A stretch of 64,000 nucleotides of DNA from Gamsiella multidivaricata. Taxonomy: Eukaryota; Mortierellomycota; Mortierellomycetes; Mortierellales; Mortierellaceae. Below the pieces are notes generated by a model, which had not been told where the DNA came from, made no database searches, and saw nothing but the letters and a program-made list of their open reading frames with translations. The position numbers were made by a program, and so were the translations under genes. The stretch spans positions 186,001 through 250,000 of the forward strand of contig NW_026251720.1 in NCBI RefSeq assembly GCF_025024155.1. The letters are read 5' to 3'. Of this stretch, positions 10,362 to 21,646 are shown piece after piece. How positions within the stretch are numbered: the stretch's first letter is position 1; each line of letters starts with the position of its first letter.

Positions 10362-10983
10362 TTACTTTGGTATTGTTGGAGTGTAGGGGGGTGGTGGTAC
10401 TGAAGGGACCTCAGAACCGTTCTCTGATGATCTTGGCGAGCCAATTTGCTCTGGCGGTACGGATGTGAATCCTTCAGATCCGTCCTGCGCAGGCCCAAAG
10501 TGCGATCCGTTTGTTGACACTGGTGAATGTGCCCGTGTGGACTCCTCCGGCATCGTATAGACGGAATGTGCTGGGGAGGATTGTCTCAGCGATGGTGGAT
10601 AATATACAGAGTAGCTTACTATTGGTTGTGGATGAGCCAAAGAGCTCATTTGGGGCGCTCCTGTGGAGGGAAGGGGGTATTGGCAGACGTACAGACCAGT
10701 GCCGTTGTCGGGGACTTCGTCCAGTGGGGTGACTTGTTGCTGGGCGAGTCTTTCCTGGAGAACGACGGCTCTTCGTCTCCGGATACAGACGAATATGAAA
10801 CCGAGAATGAGGAGGATGACAAGGACGATGACGATAGGTTTGGCCACATCTGTGTTGCTCTATAAGGAGGGGAGGAGAAGTGGACGTTAGTGGCTGTGTG
10901 TCTTGGGAGTTCGATGGCGCTCGATGTGGTGTTTGTACGCTGTCTGTACGCTGCTTGTGCGCTTTTTGTTTGCTTACCGCCAT
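10362..10983 (-). CDS. Small single-pass membrane protein with PPxY motif
   Basis: There are two exons: 10978-10983 (only ATG GCG) and 10362-10859, joined to give 167 residues. The spliced N-terminus is MASNTDVAKP, directly followed by one hydrophobic segment (IVIVLVILLILGFIFVCI, about residues 11-28) and then RRRR. This predicts a type III-like single-pass protein with a cytosolic tail. The tail is Pro/Ser-rich and ends with VPPPPYTPTIPK, a PPxY ligand for WW domains such as those of Rsp5/Nedd4 ligases. Many fungal adaptors of that ligase have this build, so an adaptor role is possible (inference). The upstream flank carries a 9-bp minisatellite. The family is not recognised. The tiny first exon rests on a clean GTAAGC donor and phase fit. 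Confidence 0.7.
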
Positions 10984-11636
10984 TTTCTATAGTAGTACAG
11001 TGGAGTGGAGTGGGAGAGGAGTGGATGGTTGTTGTTGTTGTGTGTAGGTGTGTGTGCGTTGTATGTGTTGTATGCGTTGTATGCGTTGTATGCGTTGTAT
11101 GCGTTGTGTGCGTTGTGTGCGTTGTGTGCGACTGTTTGTTCACATAGATCTGGTCCGCGATAGAGAGGGGGAGACGTGGTCAAGGCACCCCTTTTATACG
11201 ATATCGAGCATTACAAAATGAGCGCTTATCGTTGAGCCAATTCCACTCCGGGTAAATGAAACATCTGGCATCATCCGTGTAAGCTTACCAGAAATAGCCG
11301 GATTAGCCCTATGTCCCAAATGCGAGCACCGGCATCCCCATCGTCTACTGAGTGGCCGACGAAGGGGGAGGGAACAGGCACTCGATGCCAGCGCCGCGAA
11401 TGATTCCCCGCTGCGCTCTTGACAGCCCCAGTGGTCGTACGGGGTCTGGCGCCAAAGGCCCGATCTGATTTGAAATGTGGGCACAGACCACATCGAAAAA
11501 ACATTTTGCCACTAAAATCGACCATGCTCTCGATCCTGAGCTGAGTACAAATAAACAAGAACGCCTCCACAGGGCAGGCAGCTGTACCGCGAGCATGCGA
11601 CTTTATACGAATTTGATTCACTACAAGGCGCTATGA
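10984..11636. other. Intergenic with 9-bp minisatellite
   Basis: Upstream of the membrane protein gene lies a 9-bp tandem repeat (listed separately). The stretch near 11195-11215 has a TTTTATACGA element. No gene was recognised; the long His/Thr frame on the minus strand is only the translated repeat. Confidence 0.6.
11056..11130. repeat. 9-bp minisatellite (GCGTTGTAT / GCGTTGTGT), about 8 units
   Basis: Tandem nonamers change from the GTAT to the GTGT version along the array, as expected from recent unit duplication. The array lies about 75 bp upstream of the start codon at 10983 on the minus strand, so it may sit in the 5' leader. Confidence 0.85.
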
Positions 11637-13153
11637 CTAGCAAAGCCCCATCAGGGTCTTGATCTCCTGCAGATTAGGGCGTGCAAGCTCTGAGGCTCTT
11701 TCTGCCCCATCTCTGAGCACTGACTGCACATACGCATCCTCTTTATCCAAACGGGCCATCTCCTCCTGAATGGGCTTTAGCGACGAGACCAAAACATCGA
11801 CCAGTGCTTCCTTGAACACAGCACTCGATGACTCTGCATGTTCCTTCACAACATCCTCAACGCTCATGCGCTTCAGCGCTGCGTAAATCTCGATCAGGTT
11901 CGCGACCGCGGGTCTCTCGGTTCTGTCATAGGAAATACCGCGGACTGAGTCCGTTACAGCACGTTTGATCTTGGAGGAGATGACTTCAGGGGTATCGACA
12001 AGGTTGATCCGCGACTGGTCCGACTTGTCGGATTTCGACATCTTCTTGGAAGGATCCCGCAGCGACATCACCCTCTTTGCCTCCGCTAAAAAGTTTCGGG
12101 TATAAAAAAATCGCGCATAGGTTAAAGGTTAAACGTAAAAAGGACAAAAGTTAAAAAAGTTAAAAGTATTTTTCCAGATGCCGCCGCGCTTGATGCCGAC
12201 ATACTGATAATGGGCCGCGGAAGAGGGAAAAAGGGCTTATGGACGGTCTTGTTGAACGTAACGGCGATATCGCGAGCGAGCTCCAGATGCTGGATCTGAT
12301 CCTCGCCCACTGGGATTTTGGTAGCCCTATCAAATAAAAAATTTATGCATGGCTATAATTTCCTTTCGTTCGGCCCCTAAACCCTGTTAATGATCCGCAC
12401 TAAACTTAGTTTACTTGTATAAAAGGATATCCGATGCCATAAGAACTGGATACGCGAGGAGCCCCAGCTTTAATGCTGCTGTAGCACTGGCATCTTCAAG
12501 GCTCTGAACGCCCCTTGCAACACCGAGTTTTGCCTATATGCGATCCATTATTCAATGCGGTATTAGCCTTCCAGTATTTGTCCATGTTCACTAAACGGGT
12601 CTTCGTATCTGATATATCCAGCGATTCGGCACAAACCTTCCACTGTGTCATTCTGGTTAACCAGCCAACAGGTGTCATGCAGTTCAGTATCCATGTCAAC
12701 TCCGAGTGTCCTGACACCTAATGTCGAACGACACAAGATATCTGAATGAAAAATTCCATGGATGCGATCATGAAAAACGACAGCACTATCAATCCAGATC
12801 AATTGTCGAACATACGCGAGATTGCTCAAAGAGGATGCACTTCTTTGGATCGATTCCGCAGGCCAGCAATGTGATGGCCATTTCACGCCGTTCCTTCCTG
12901 AGCTTTATGGGGTCCTGTGGCAGCGTGATGGCGTGAAGATCCACGATGCTGAAGAGCAGGGTTTCGTTGTCGAGATGCGCCTGTTCCTGAAGTGCGACCC
13001 AGTTTGAGATGGCACCGAGATAGTTGCCGAGGTGAGGCTGTCCTGTAGGCTGAATCCCGCTAAAGATAATGGGCTTTGTGGCCTTGGATTTCACATCCTT
13101 CTGCGTAGCGAAGGTACGAGTGTATTTCGGCTATTCCATGGAAACAAGAAATC

Positions 13154-13186
<33 letters not shown>

Positions 13187-13325
13187 CACTGATCGGTTCC
13201 TGAACATTCGCCATCAAGTTTTTGTCCAACAGATCAACAATGGTGCGCACCTTGCACAGTTCGCTACCCTGGAGTCTGCAAAGGACATTCCTTGCTGAGC
13301 TCAGTGATCTTGCAACGGGAGTCAT
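11637..13325 (-). CDS. MSW1: Tryptophanyl-tRNA synthetase, probably mitochondrial
   Basis: This class Ic synthetase charges tRNA-Trp. The six exons are 13251-13325, 12816-13130, 12637-12717, 12415-12533, 12205-12326 and 11637-12085 (386 residues). The HIGH-type motif appears in [18 protein letters not shown] and the KMSKS loop in PSKKMSKS. Between them are [36 protein letters not shown] and [17 protein letters not shown], all classic bacterial/mitochondrial TrpRS elements. The N-terminus [13 protein letters not shown] and, after the first intron, YTRTFATQ are Arg/Ser-rich with no acids, like a mitochondrial presequence; this is why ATG 13325 was chosen. The first exon is the least certain. 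It starts 160 bp from the divergent MED9 gene. Confidence 0.9.
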
Positions 13326-13485
13326 TGCGATGAAGGTGTCGGTAAAGTCCAGTCGATTGGCAAGTTCCGGAAGCTGAACATCGAGAGCACGGAGCTTCAA
13401 AGGTGCATAGTGACTGTTCGCAGCTCCTTTTTTGTTACTGAGCCAGCGAGGCAAGGACGAACCAGAGCATCATCTTTACTACACC

Positions 13486-14236
13486 ATGGCGACTTTGACA
13501 ACCCTGGGATCAGCAACAGTAGGCGACGTACCGGAGACAGAGCAGACGTTCCAACCTTCTGACTTTTCATTCCTTTCTCAACTCCTTCACATTCTCCAAA
13601 AAGTCGAAACGGGCGAGGATCCACAAGAGATTGCGACGCTCGCGTCGAACCTGAAGACCAGTTTCAAAAAATGCCAGACGATCCTTGACCACCTCCCAGG
13701 AGCGGACCTATCGCCGGACGAACAATCAAGAATACTAGCAGAGGAAATGCAGGTTCTGGAAAAGAAGAGGTAAGTGCCGCTACTCTGCAACTTGTCTCGA
13801 CAGCCGTTTTGAATCTGTGGTACTGACTACTGTCAACCTGTCATCGTTTGACGCATGCAGAACACAATTAGCAAGCTATCTGTCGTGGCAAGTCTTCCAG
13901 CATGATGCACTAGAGGCGGCAATTAAACAAGAACACAGTAATAATTCTCGAGAACCCAAGTTGTCGACACCAGAACCAATTGCGGACGCAGCGCCGGCAT
14001 CAGCATCACTAGAAGTCGACAACACTTATGCTGAGCAGGAGGACGATCCCATGGGAGATAGCAACGAGGTTGAGGTTAAGGCTGAACAACTGGAATCGAC
14101 GCCCTCCTTGACCCAAGACACGTCGTTCCTCTCGAACTCAAGCCAGAATACCGTACCATCGTCATCACAGCCTACAGGGCTGACGTTTCCCTTATCAGAT
14201 ATCAAGATGGAGGATCCACAGAATACGCCAATGTGA
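13486..14236 (+). CDS. MED9: Mediator complex subunit 9
   Basis: MED9 belongs to the middle module of Mediator, which links activators to RNA polymerase II. The exons are 13486-13769 and 13861-14236 (219 residues). The core reads FSFLSQLLHILQKVETG, then LASNLKTSFKKCQTILDHLPGADLS and EEMQVLEKKRTQLASYL, which is the Med9 helical hairpin with its L-P-G turn. The second exon carries an acidic Ser/Pro/Glu-rich tail absent from the short animal proteins. ATG 13486 matches the start of a low-complexity leader before the helices. AATAAA at 14260-14265 lies 24 bp after the stop. The tail function is unknown. Confidence 0.85.
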
Positions 14237-14498
14237 GGTGGTTGTTGAGTACCAGCGAAATAAAGGTGTATACTATAGTCTAAAATGGAGTGTGCATGTG
14301 CTGAGCAATGCCCCCCTCGTAAACGCGTCTCATGTTGGTGGCCAAACAATGACAAGCCACTTTCATTTACCCTTTCAGGCAACTGCGTGCTCAGGCACAC
14401 GTCCCTTTTCTGTTTTTGTTTTCTCGGCGACTTGTCTCGTTCTTCTTTGTCCGTCCCCTCTGCCCCTCTTTCATTCATCTCAATAGCTAACAGCAACC

Positions 14499-17355
14499 AT
14501 GGTCAGTCTCATTCGCTTCTCCTTTTCCCGCACTGCAGCAGTGGATATCACGCACGAGCTGACTTTTCCTCACTCCGTATGCTTTCCTTTCTTTAGGCTG
14601 ATCGCAAGCGCCAGCGAGATGACAACGATGTCACCACACCCGTGTGGAACCCCAGCAGTTCGCCTATCCTTGGCTCGTCGCCACCACTCCCCTCCTCAGA
14701 CCCCGAGGACAACGGCGTTGTGGATAACGAGCTGATCTCTGATATCGAGAACGAGCTGGAGGGCGAGGGCGAAGACCTTTATGGATCTGACATGGAAAAG
14801 TAAGGCGCATAGCTCTAAGCACTTGTGTCAGCCTGCTTAATGCAAAGGATATCACCCATCGGTTCCTAACCACTCGGTTTCAACATCGGCTTACAGCGAC
14901 TATGTACAGAACGTGCGATTGGACAATTATGATCCAGATGATCTCGACGACGAGGAGTTCGAGCGTATGGATCCTGCGGACCGCGCAAGAGTCGAGGCGC
15001 TTTTGGCCAGACGAGATGCAGAGCGCGCAAGGGCAGCTGGAAGAATTCCCGAGGCTTTCTTGGATGGTATTGTTGCAGGATGAATCTGAAAGACGCACCT
15101 TTTTTAATTCAGAGGTACTGTTGTGAAGCAACTGTTTGACTGACGCGTCTTTTATATTCTTTTTCATTCGCTACTAGACGACACGGATTTGGCAAACATC
15201 GTTCACCGCAGACGACGTGTCCATGAGCAGGATCTCATGGAGGACGATCTAGAGGACATGGTAAGCATATTATGCTAAAGGATAGGATCGGATCCTTGTC
15301 CAGCTGGTGCCGTTGTATGTCCCCACAGAAATGGCCACTGACAGAAACGCATCTTTCTACCTCCTAGTCCAATGTGATCCTGGATCCTGAGCAACTGAGC
15401 GATCACAAGGGCATGCCGATCTCAGAGTGGGTTACAAAGGAGTTAACGCGTCGCACCATCATGGCAGAGTTCAGGAGATTCTTGCTGGAGTTTGTTGACC
15501 CCAACGGAGAGTCAGTGTACGGTCCTCTCATTCGAATTCTTGGACAGGCTAACAAAGAAAGTCTGGAAGTCAACTACCGCCATCTCTCGGACGCGAAGCC
15601 CACGCTCGCCTACTTTGTTGTGAATGCGCCCCAGGAGGTTCTGAAGATGTTTGATTCTATTGCGTTCGAGGTCGTCCAAATGGAATACCCAGATTATGGG
15701 CGCATTCATTCCGAGATTCACGTCCGTATTACCGACCTTCCTATTATCTCGACCCTCCGCGACCTTCGGTATGTCAATATAGCCATGCTCTCATGCACGA
15801 CGATCGATTGCATTTGTGCAAACCATGAGTATTAATTAATCATTTCATGTTGTCGCGACGCCATTATAGCCAAGTCAACTTGAACTGCTTGGTGCAGGTA
15901 ACAGGAGTGGTGACGAGAAGAACGGGCGTCTTTCCTCAGCTCAAATACGTCAAGTACGACTGTGTGAAGTGTGGTGCCACTCTTGGACCTTTTTACCAGG
16001 ACTCACAGACTGAGATTTCGATTGGAAGCTGTACATCGTGCCCATCCAAGGGTCCCTTTGCAGTTAACTCGGAGCAGACTATCTACCGCAATTATCAGAA
16101 AATGACGCTACAGGAGTCCCCAGGCACCGTCCCCGCGGGTCGTCTTCCCCGTCATCGTGAAGTCATCTTGCTGTGGGACCTTATCGACAGTGCAAAGCCA
16201 GGAGAGGAAGTTGTATGTACTTGTTTGAAGTGGCTTGCTATTGTCCTCAGTCTCGTCGATTGATTGAGAGTGCAGCTTTTCACCATCGTGCTGCATTTAT
16301 CTCATTCACGCAATAATTAGGAAATCACGGGCGTTTACAGGAATAACTTTGATATTGCACTGAACTCAGCCAACGGATTCCCAGTCTTCGCTACTATTTT
16401 GGAGGCCAACTATGTGAACAAGAAGCAGGATGTCTTTGCCAGTTTCAAGTTGACTGAGGATGACCGTAAGGAGATTCTCCGCCTCGCAAAGGACGAGAAT
16501 ATCGGAAAGAGAGTATGCACCTATTTTTTATTCGGCTTGGCCAAATGTCTTTTTTTCATTTTTTTTTTTTTTTTTTTGGGTGGATGAATCGGCTCTTCTA
16601 ATACTTTGCTCAATTTTATTATTCTACAGATTATCAAGAGCATTGCGCCTTCGATTTATGGACACGAGGATATCAAGACGGCCATTGCTTTGACCCTATT
16701 TGGTGGTGTGCCCAAGGACCCGCAGGGAAAGCATCGTCTTCGTGGAGATATCAATGTGTTGATGATGGGAGACCCAGGAACGGCCAAGTCGCAGTTCTTG
16801 AAGTACGTGGAAAAGACCGCCCACAGGGCGGTGTTCACAACGGGTCAGGGCGCATCCGCTGTGGGTTTGACGGCCTCTGTCAGGAAGGATCCCATCACAC
16901 GCGAGTGGACACTGGAAGGAGGAGCTCTTGTACTGGCTGACAAGGGAGTGTGTTTGATCGACGAGTTTGACAAGATGAACGATGCGGATCGTACGAGTAT
17001 TCACGAGGCAATGGAGCAGCAGAGTATTTCGATCTCGAAGGCCGGTATTGTCACAACATTGCAGGCGCGGTGCTCTATCCTGGCAGCTGCTAACCCTATC
17101 CGCGGACGATACAACCCTGCGGTGACGTTCTCGGAGAACGTGGAGTTGACGGAGCCGATTCTTTCGCGTTTTGATATTCTTTGCGTGGTCAAGGATACGG
17201 TGGATCCGACGGTGGATGAGCGACTTGCTAACTTTGTGCTGAATTCTCATCTCCGGAGCCATCCCCAATACTCGCCAGAGCAGGATCAACTCAACCTATC
17301 GGAGCAAATCGATGCCGATGTAAGTGTCTTCATTTTTATTCATTTGGCCCCACTG

Positions 17356-17387
<32 letters not shown>

Positions 17388-18026
17388 GGAGGCGTTCTAA
17401 AAGCAATACTAGTGCGCTAACGCCCTGTTCCGTTGTTATGTTTACAGATTATCCCACAAGATATGTTGCGTAAATATATTATGTATGCTCGCGACAGGAT
17501 CCATCCCAAAATCCACCGAATGGACCAGGACAAGATTGCTCGTCTGTATGCAGATCTCCGCCGCGAGTCACTGGCTGGAGGATCTATTCCGATCACGGTC
17601 CGCCACCTGGAGTCGATGATCCGAATGTCGGAGGCGAACGCAAAGATGCACCTGCGCGAGTATGCGCGATCAGACGATATTGATATGGCGATCCGGGTGA
17701 TGCTCGAGTCCTTCTTCAGCGCGCAAAAGTTCTCGGTGATGCGGAGCCTGAAGAGGGCGTTTAACAAGTATCTGACGTTTGCGAAGGATAGCGACGAGTT
17801 GTTGTTCTCGGTCTTGAATGATATCCTGAGGGAGCATTTGAGGTTCAATCAGATCAAGAACCCGAGGACGGTGGTGAAGTCGATTACGATTGAGTTGGTG
17901 GAGTTGAAGGATCGGGCGACGGCACTGGACATTCATGATATCCAGCCGTTCCTGACGAGCCAGTTGTTTACGTCGAGTGGGTACCGGTTTGATGCGTCGA
18001 GAGGTGTTATTGAGAGACACTTTTAA
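14499..18026 (+). CDS. MCM2: DNA replication licensing factor MCM2
   Basis: MCM2 is one of six AAA+ subunits of the replicative helicase. The nine exons are 14499-14501, 14597-14799, 14897-15066, 15178-15260, 15368-15768, 15870-16212, 16321-16512, 16630-17319 and 17448-18026, giving 887 residues, the usual length. The first coding exon is only the ATG. The N-terminal tail is acidic. The zinc ribbon is CVKC and CTSC in exon 6. The helicase core shows GDPGTAKSQ (Walker A), [14 protein letters not shown] (Walker B and MCM box) and LSRFD (arginine finger). The C-terminus ends with [15 protein letters not shown]. Introns before exons 8 and 9 hold a T-run and an A-run of about 18-27 nt. An AATAAA lies at 18073-18078. 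Confidence 0.97.
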
Positions 18027-18125
18027 TTTATGTCATCGCTTTCAAGCATGGCATGGCATCCTTTTGCGATAAAATAAAAACATGTAATATTGAACATTGG
18101 GCTTTTTTTTTTACTGATGTTTTTG

Positions 18126-21013
18126 TTAAGAGGATGGAGATACGGGGAGAGAACAGCTGGCGACGTTGATGCCAGAGCCACGAAGAATATTTGGATGAAG
18201 CTGCAGTGATTGGCCATTGAGTGTCATATTCTTCACAAGACCATCTTTGTCTTTGTCTTTGTCTTCTTCCTTTGGTAAAGACTTCCACGCAACCCAGACG
18301 GTGATGGTCTTTTCGAAATAGGACGGCCGAAACGCGACGGTGAGCTGGTGCTGGAGCTTCGCATGACGTTCGAAGCGTTCGATCTCGGTCGTGGGAAGAA
18401 TATGTCCACCTGTGCCGCTGGTTGCCAAAAGGTACACAGGTTCTTGAATGGAAATGGTCTCGAGTGCAGCGGAGCTGTATCCGGCGCGTACCAGAGATGC
18501 AGCCGGACCACATGGACGACCTAAAGAATCCACGACGCGGAGGAACACACATGTCTCGTGGGGCTGGATCATGTACGCTGAAGCAGATGAACCAAATTGT
18601 CCGGGTTGTGGTTGGAAATAGACGGACCTTGCGTGTGCTTGTGCTTGTGATGAAGGTCGTGCGTCGGCTGCATCGACTGCGTCTTTTGGCTTGGGAGAAA
18701 GAGAGTCTTGTTCCTTGGCAACGATCCGTTCGATGATACTCAGATGGACATGTTGTTTGCGTGAGGATAGGTTCGCGACGATGATGAACGTCCGGTCGTG
18801 GTCGCTACTGCGGGACTGAACCTGGATCATATAGAAATTCTTCTGGTCCGAAACCGGCTGCAGCACCCTCACAATCTCAAATGGCGGCAAGGGTGTATCA
18901 GGCGTGGAGGGCCACGGAAAGAAGGCACCGAGGGCCTCACGCTGATCTGGTGACATCCTCGCGATTTCAAACGGATCCGAACAAAAGACGAGGTGTCCCA
19001 ACAAGTGATTCAGAAGCATCAGTGTTCGCCTCTCAACCGAGCTCAGACCCATCTTCCAATCCCTCAGGAAGAACACGTCCGGGTCGTTCCCAAAGAACCT
19101 CCCAGACATCGCCCACCGTGAAAGTGTCGAGGTCAACGAGTTGAAGCAAGAGATATACTCTCGATCATGAAAATATCGTTGCATCGTATCCCAGGCCGCA
19201 CCCACATCGCAACCGATTCGACAATAGTCAACGAGCATAAAACTGGCTCCTAAGGGAACGCCGCATCCGAGAAGGATGATGTCGGGCCCGGCCCAGGTCC
19301 GGATCATCTGCATGGCCTCCCACATGAGCTGGCCGCGAGACTTGCCGTTCCGGGGGAGGAGAGCTGCCGCAAAGAGAAAGTCGAGCTTGAGCATCTTGAA
19401 GCCCCATTCTTGAGTCACCACACGGAAGATGTTGGCTAGGTGGGTCTGGACGGTTGGGTTCTCGAGGTCGAGAGCAAACGCACCGGCGCCGAAAGCTGGA
19501 TGCGCCAACATCAGGTCAGAGGGGTTCGGTCGTGCGTGGGTGTCATTGTTGTCGAGCACAGGACAGCAGCAGCAGAGCCCCTGTCGATGCTGTCCCTCGT
19601 CAACGTTGGAGTTCTGACCACCCTCAAACGCATGTTTTCCGGTAGCAGGTTTCTGAACAAACCAGTCCGGATGGTCCCTGACAACGTTCGCCTTTTTTGA
19701 GGCCAAGAACGGTGCCATCCATAGCCCCGGAACCAAGCCCTTGTTTCGGATCTCCTCTGCGATAAACGGCATTCCCCTCGGGAATTTGTGTCTGTCGACA
19801 TCCAACCAGTCGCCGACGATCGTGTAGCCGTCATCGATCTGAAAGACCTTTGCGGGCCAACCTTCCCCTCGCTGAATGTCATTGTCGGTAATGTGTGAGG
19901 AGGGTCTGGCACGGCCGGATCCAGAGAAATGATGTAGGTTCTCGAGGATGATATGCTCGTTGATGTTTTCGTAATGCAGGTACCAGGAGGTCCAACCGGA
20001 GAGTTGATGCTGAGTCGAGGACTGAATAAAGCGACGGTCGGCGTGGATTGAGCCCCAGGCAGAGGCATAGGTGTCCCAGACGGTGGTGTCCTTGTCGTCC
20101 CATGTGAACAGTGTTCGTAGGACCAGTTTGTCCTTGCTTGACCGTAGCTGATTTTTTTTTTTTTTCCAATCCGGAAGAAGCAAAAGAAGCAAAGTGGGTT
20201 GGTATATGGCTAAAAATCAAAAAAAAAAGCGTAGCTTTGGTGGTTCGAGTAGTCGCCGGCTACTTTACTACTTTTTTTTTTTTTTACCTGCTTGCCGACA
20301 CAATCCTGAGAGACCGCGAACTTGTTCAGATTGAAGTCCATCAAGAAATACGTATACCCACCATCCTCGGACAAACCTCCACACAGCACCACCTCCTCCG
20401 GCCTCCCTCCCTCTTTTCCTCCTCCACCTCCCTCAACACACTTATCCCGGATGATGGTGACAAGATTCGAATGCACCTTGCCTTTCACCCCTGGATATTC
20501 GTAAATATGCATATCCGAGGCCAGCCCCAGATGAGTCAACTCGTTATAGAACCAGTTTGGTTTCTGGAAGACGGACCCGTCATCAGCTCCCGCGTAGCTC
20601 GTACTCCAGGATTGGTATCCGTTCGCGAGGAGGGTTTTTCCGGAAAGAATGAGGTCCGTGCTTGCGCAGAAGGACTCTAGAGAGATACAGAATGCTGGAT
20701 CCGAGGAGGGAGAAGAGGGAGAAGTTGGAGTGAAGGATAGTTCAAGGGTGCGGATACAGGCGTTGGATGAAGAGGAAGGGAGCAGGGCGAGGGAGCTAGT
20801 GAGCGTGAGATGGAGGTTTGGGGAGGTGTCGGGAGGAATAAGGTCGATGGTATGGCGGTCGTTTGGATTGAGGGTGATGGTTTGGTTGAAGCGGTGTGGG
20901 GCATGGGTGCCTTTGAGTGTGAAGACGGTTTCGATGTGAAGTGGATGCTGTGATAGAGCCTCGTAGATGTCCCTGGAGGATTGGTGGCCATTGTCGTGAG
21001 TGGTATCTGACAT
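18126..21013 (-). CDS. GH36 family alpha-galactosidase-like glycoside hydrolase
   Basis: The exons are 20288-21013 and 18126-20147 (915 residues). The N-terminal beta-sandwich contains LLANGYQSWSTSY. The TIM barrel starts with GWTSWYLHYENI, followed by FQIDDGYTIVGDWLDVDRHKFP and GLVPGLWMAPFLASK. The nucleophile lies in MLKLDFLFAA and the acid/base region in CGVPLGASFMLVDYCRIGCDVG, as in GH36 (known family pattern). It probably cleaves alpha-galactosides such as melibiose or raffinose-type sugars; the exact substrate is not shown. No signal peptide is seen at MSDTTHDN, so it may be intracellular. An in-frame start at 21226 would add 71 unconserved residues and was not chosen. An insertion with four consecutive Cys (CCCC) at about residue 440 is unusual. 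Confidence 0.88.
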
Positions 21014-21646
21014 GGCAGTGAAGAAGGGCGCAGGCTGTTGAAGGAGGAACAAGTGCGGTGGAACGGGAATGGTGGAGAGGAGGAATGAGGGGAAAAAAAA
21101 TGACAAATGATGAATGGAGAGAATAGGAAAGTGTGGGGATGTCGCATGGTCGCGTTTATTTGTGTTACGCGCCTTTTTTTTTTCTTTTTGTTCCTGAACG
21201 TCGTTGTGGAGACTCACTTGCGGCATGGTCTAAAGACGACTTTAACGCATGCACCCATATGAAGAACGTCGCCACTCCCTGATGAACCTGCTACTTTTTA
21301 TTAAGTGCTCATGAGAAATATATCACCCACGAAAGACGAAAGAAGCAATGAAGAACAAACATCTTTGTCTATGACTTGACTACAAGAGGAAGAGGGGAAC
21401 GAGCTTCCTCTTGCAGAAAAATAAAAAGGAAGCATCTGCAGATTACTACACAGCTATCAGGAGGAAACAAAACGCTGTGGAGCAAAATGTTATACCTCCA
21501 ACTCCAATCCTGTCTGGTCAAAGGAAACCAAGACAACATCAAAGGCACAGAATAAGAAAAAAAGAAAAGAAAAGAAAAGAAATGTCTAGATCAAGGGACT
21601 CAACCAGAAGGAAAAGACGCACTCGGACTTGGACCTCGCAGGTTTT
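21014..21646. other. Intergenic between two minus-strand genes
   Basis: This is the upstream region of the GH36 gene and the downstream region of the SLC35F gene. It contains T-runs at about 21174-21188 and A-rich DNA at 21415-21580, but no TATA box close to the start and no coding pattern. Confidence 0.55.

Noticed and set aside
11056..11130. Minisatellite as CRISPR-like array
   Set aside because: Units are contiguous 9-mers with no spacers, in a eukaryotic genome.
10646..11143. Minus-strand His/Thr-rich frame
   Set aside because: It translates the 9-bp minisatellite and overlaps the better supported spliced membrane-protein gene.
21014..21226. N-terminal extension of the GH36 protein
   Set aside because: The added 71 residues are low complexity and unlike GH36 starts; ATG 21013 is closer to the conserved domain.
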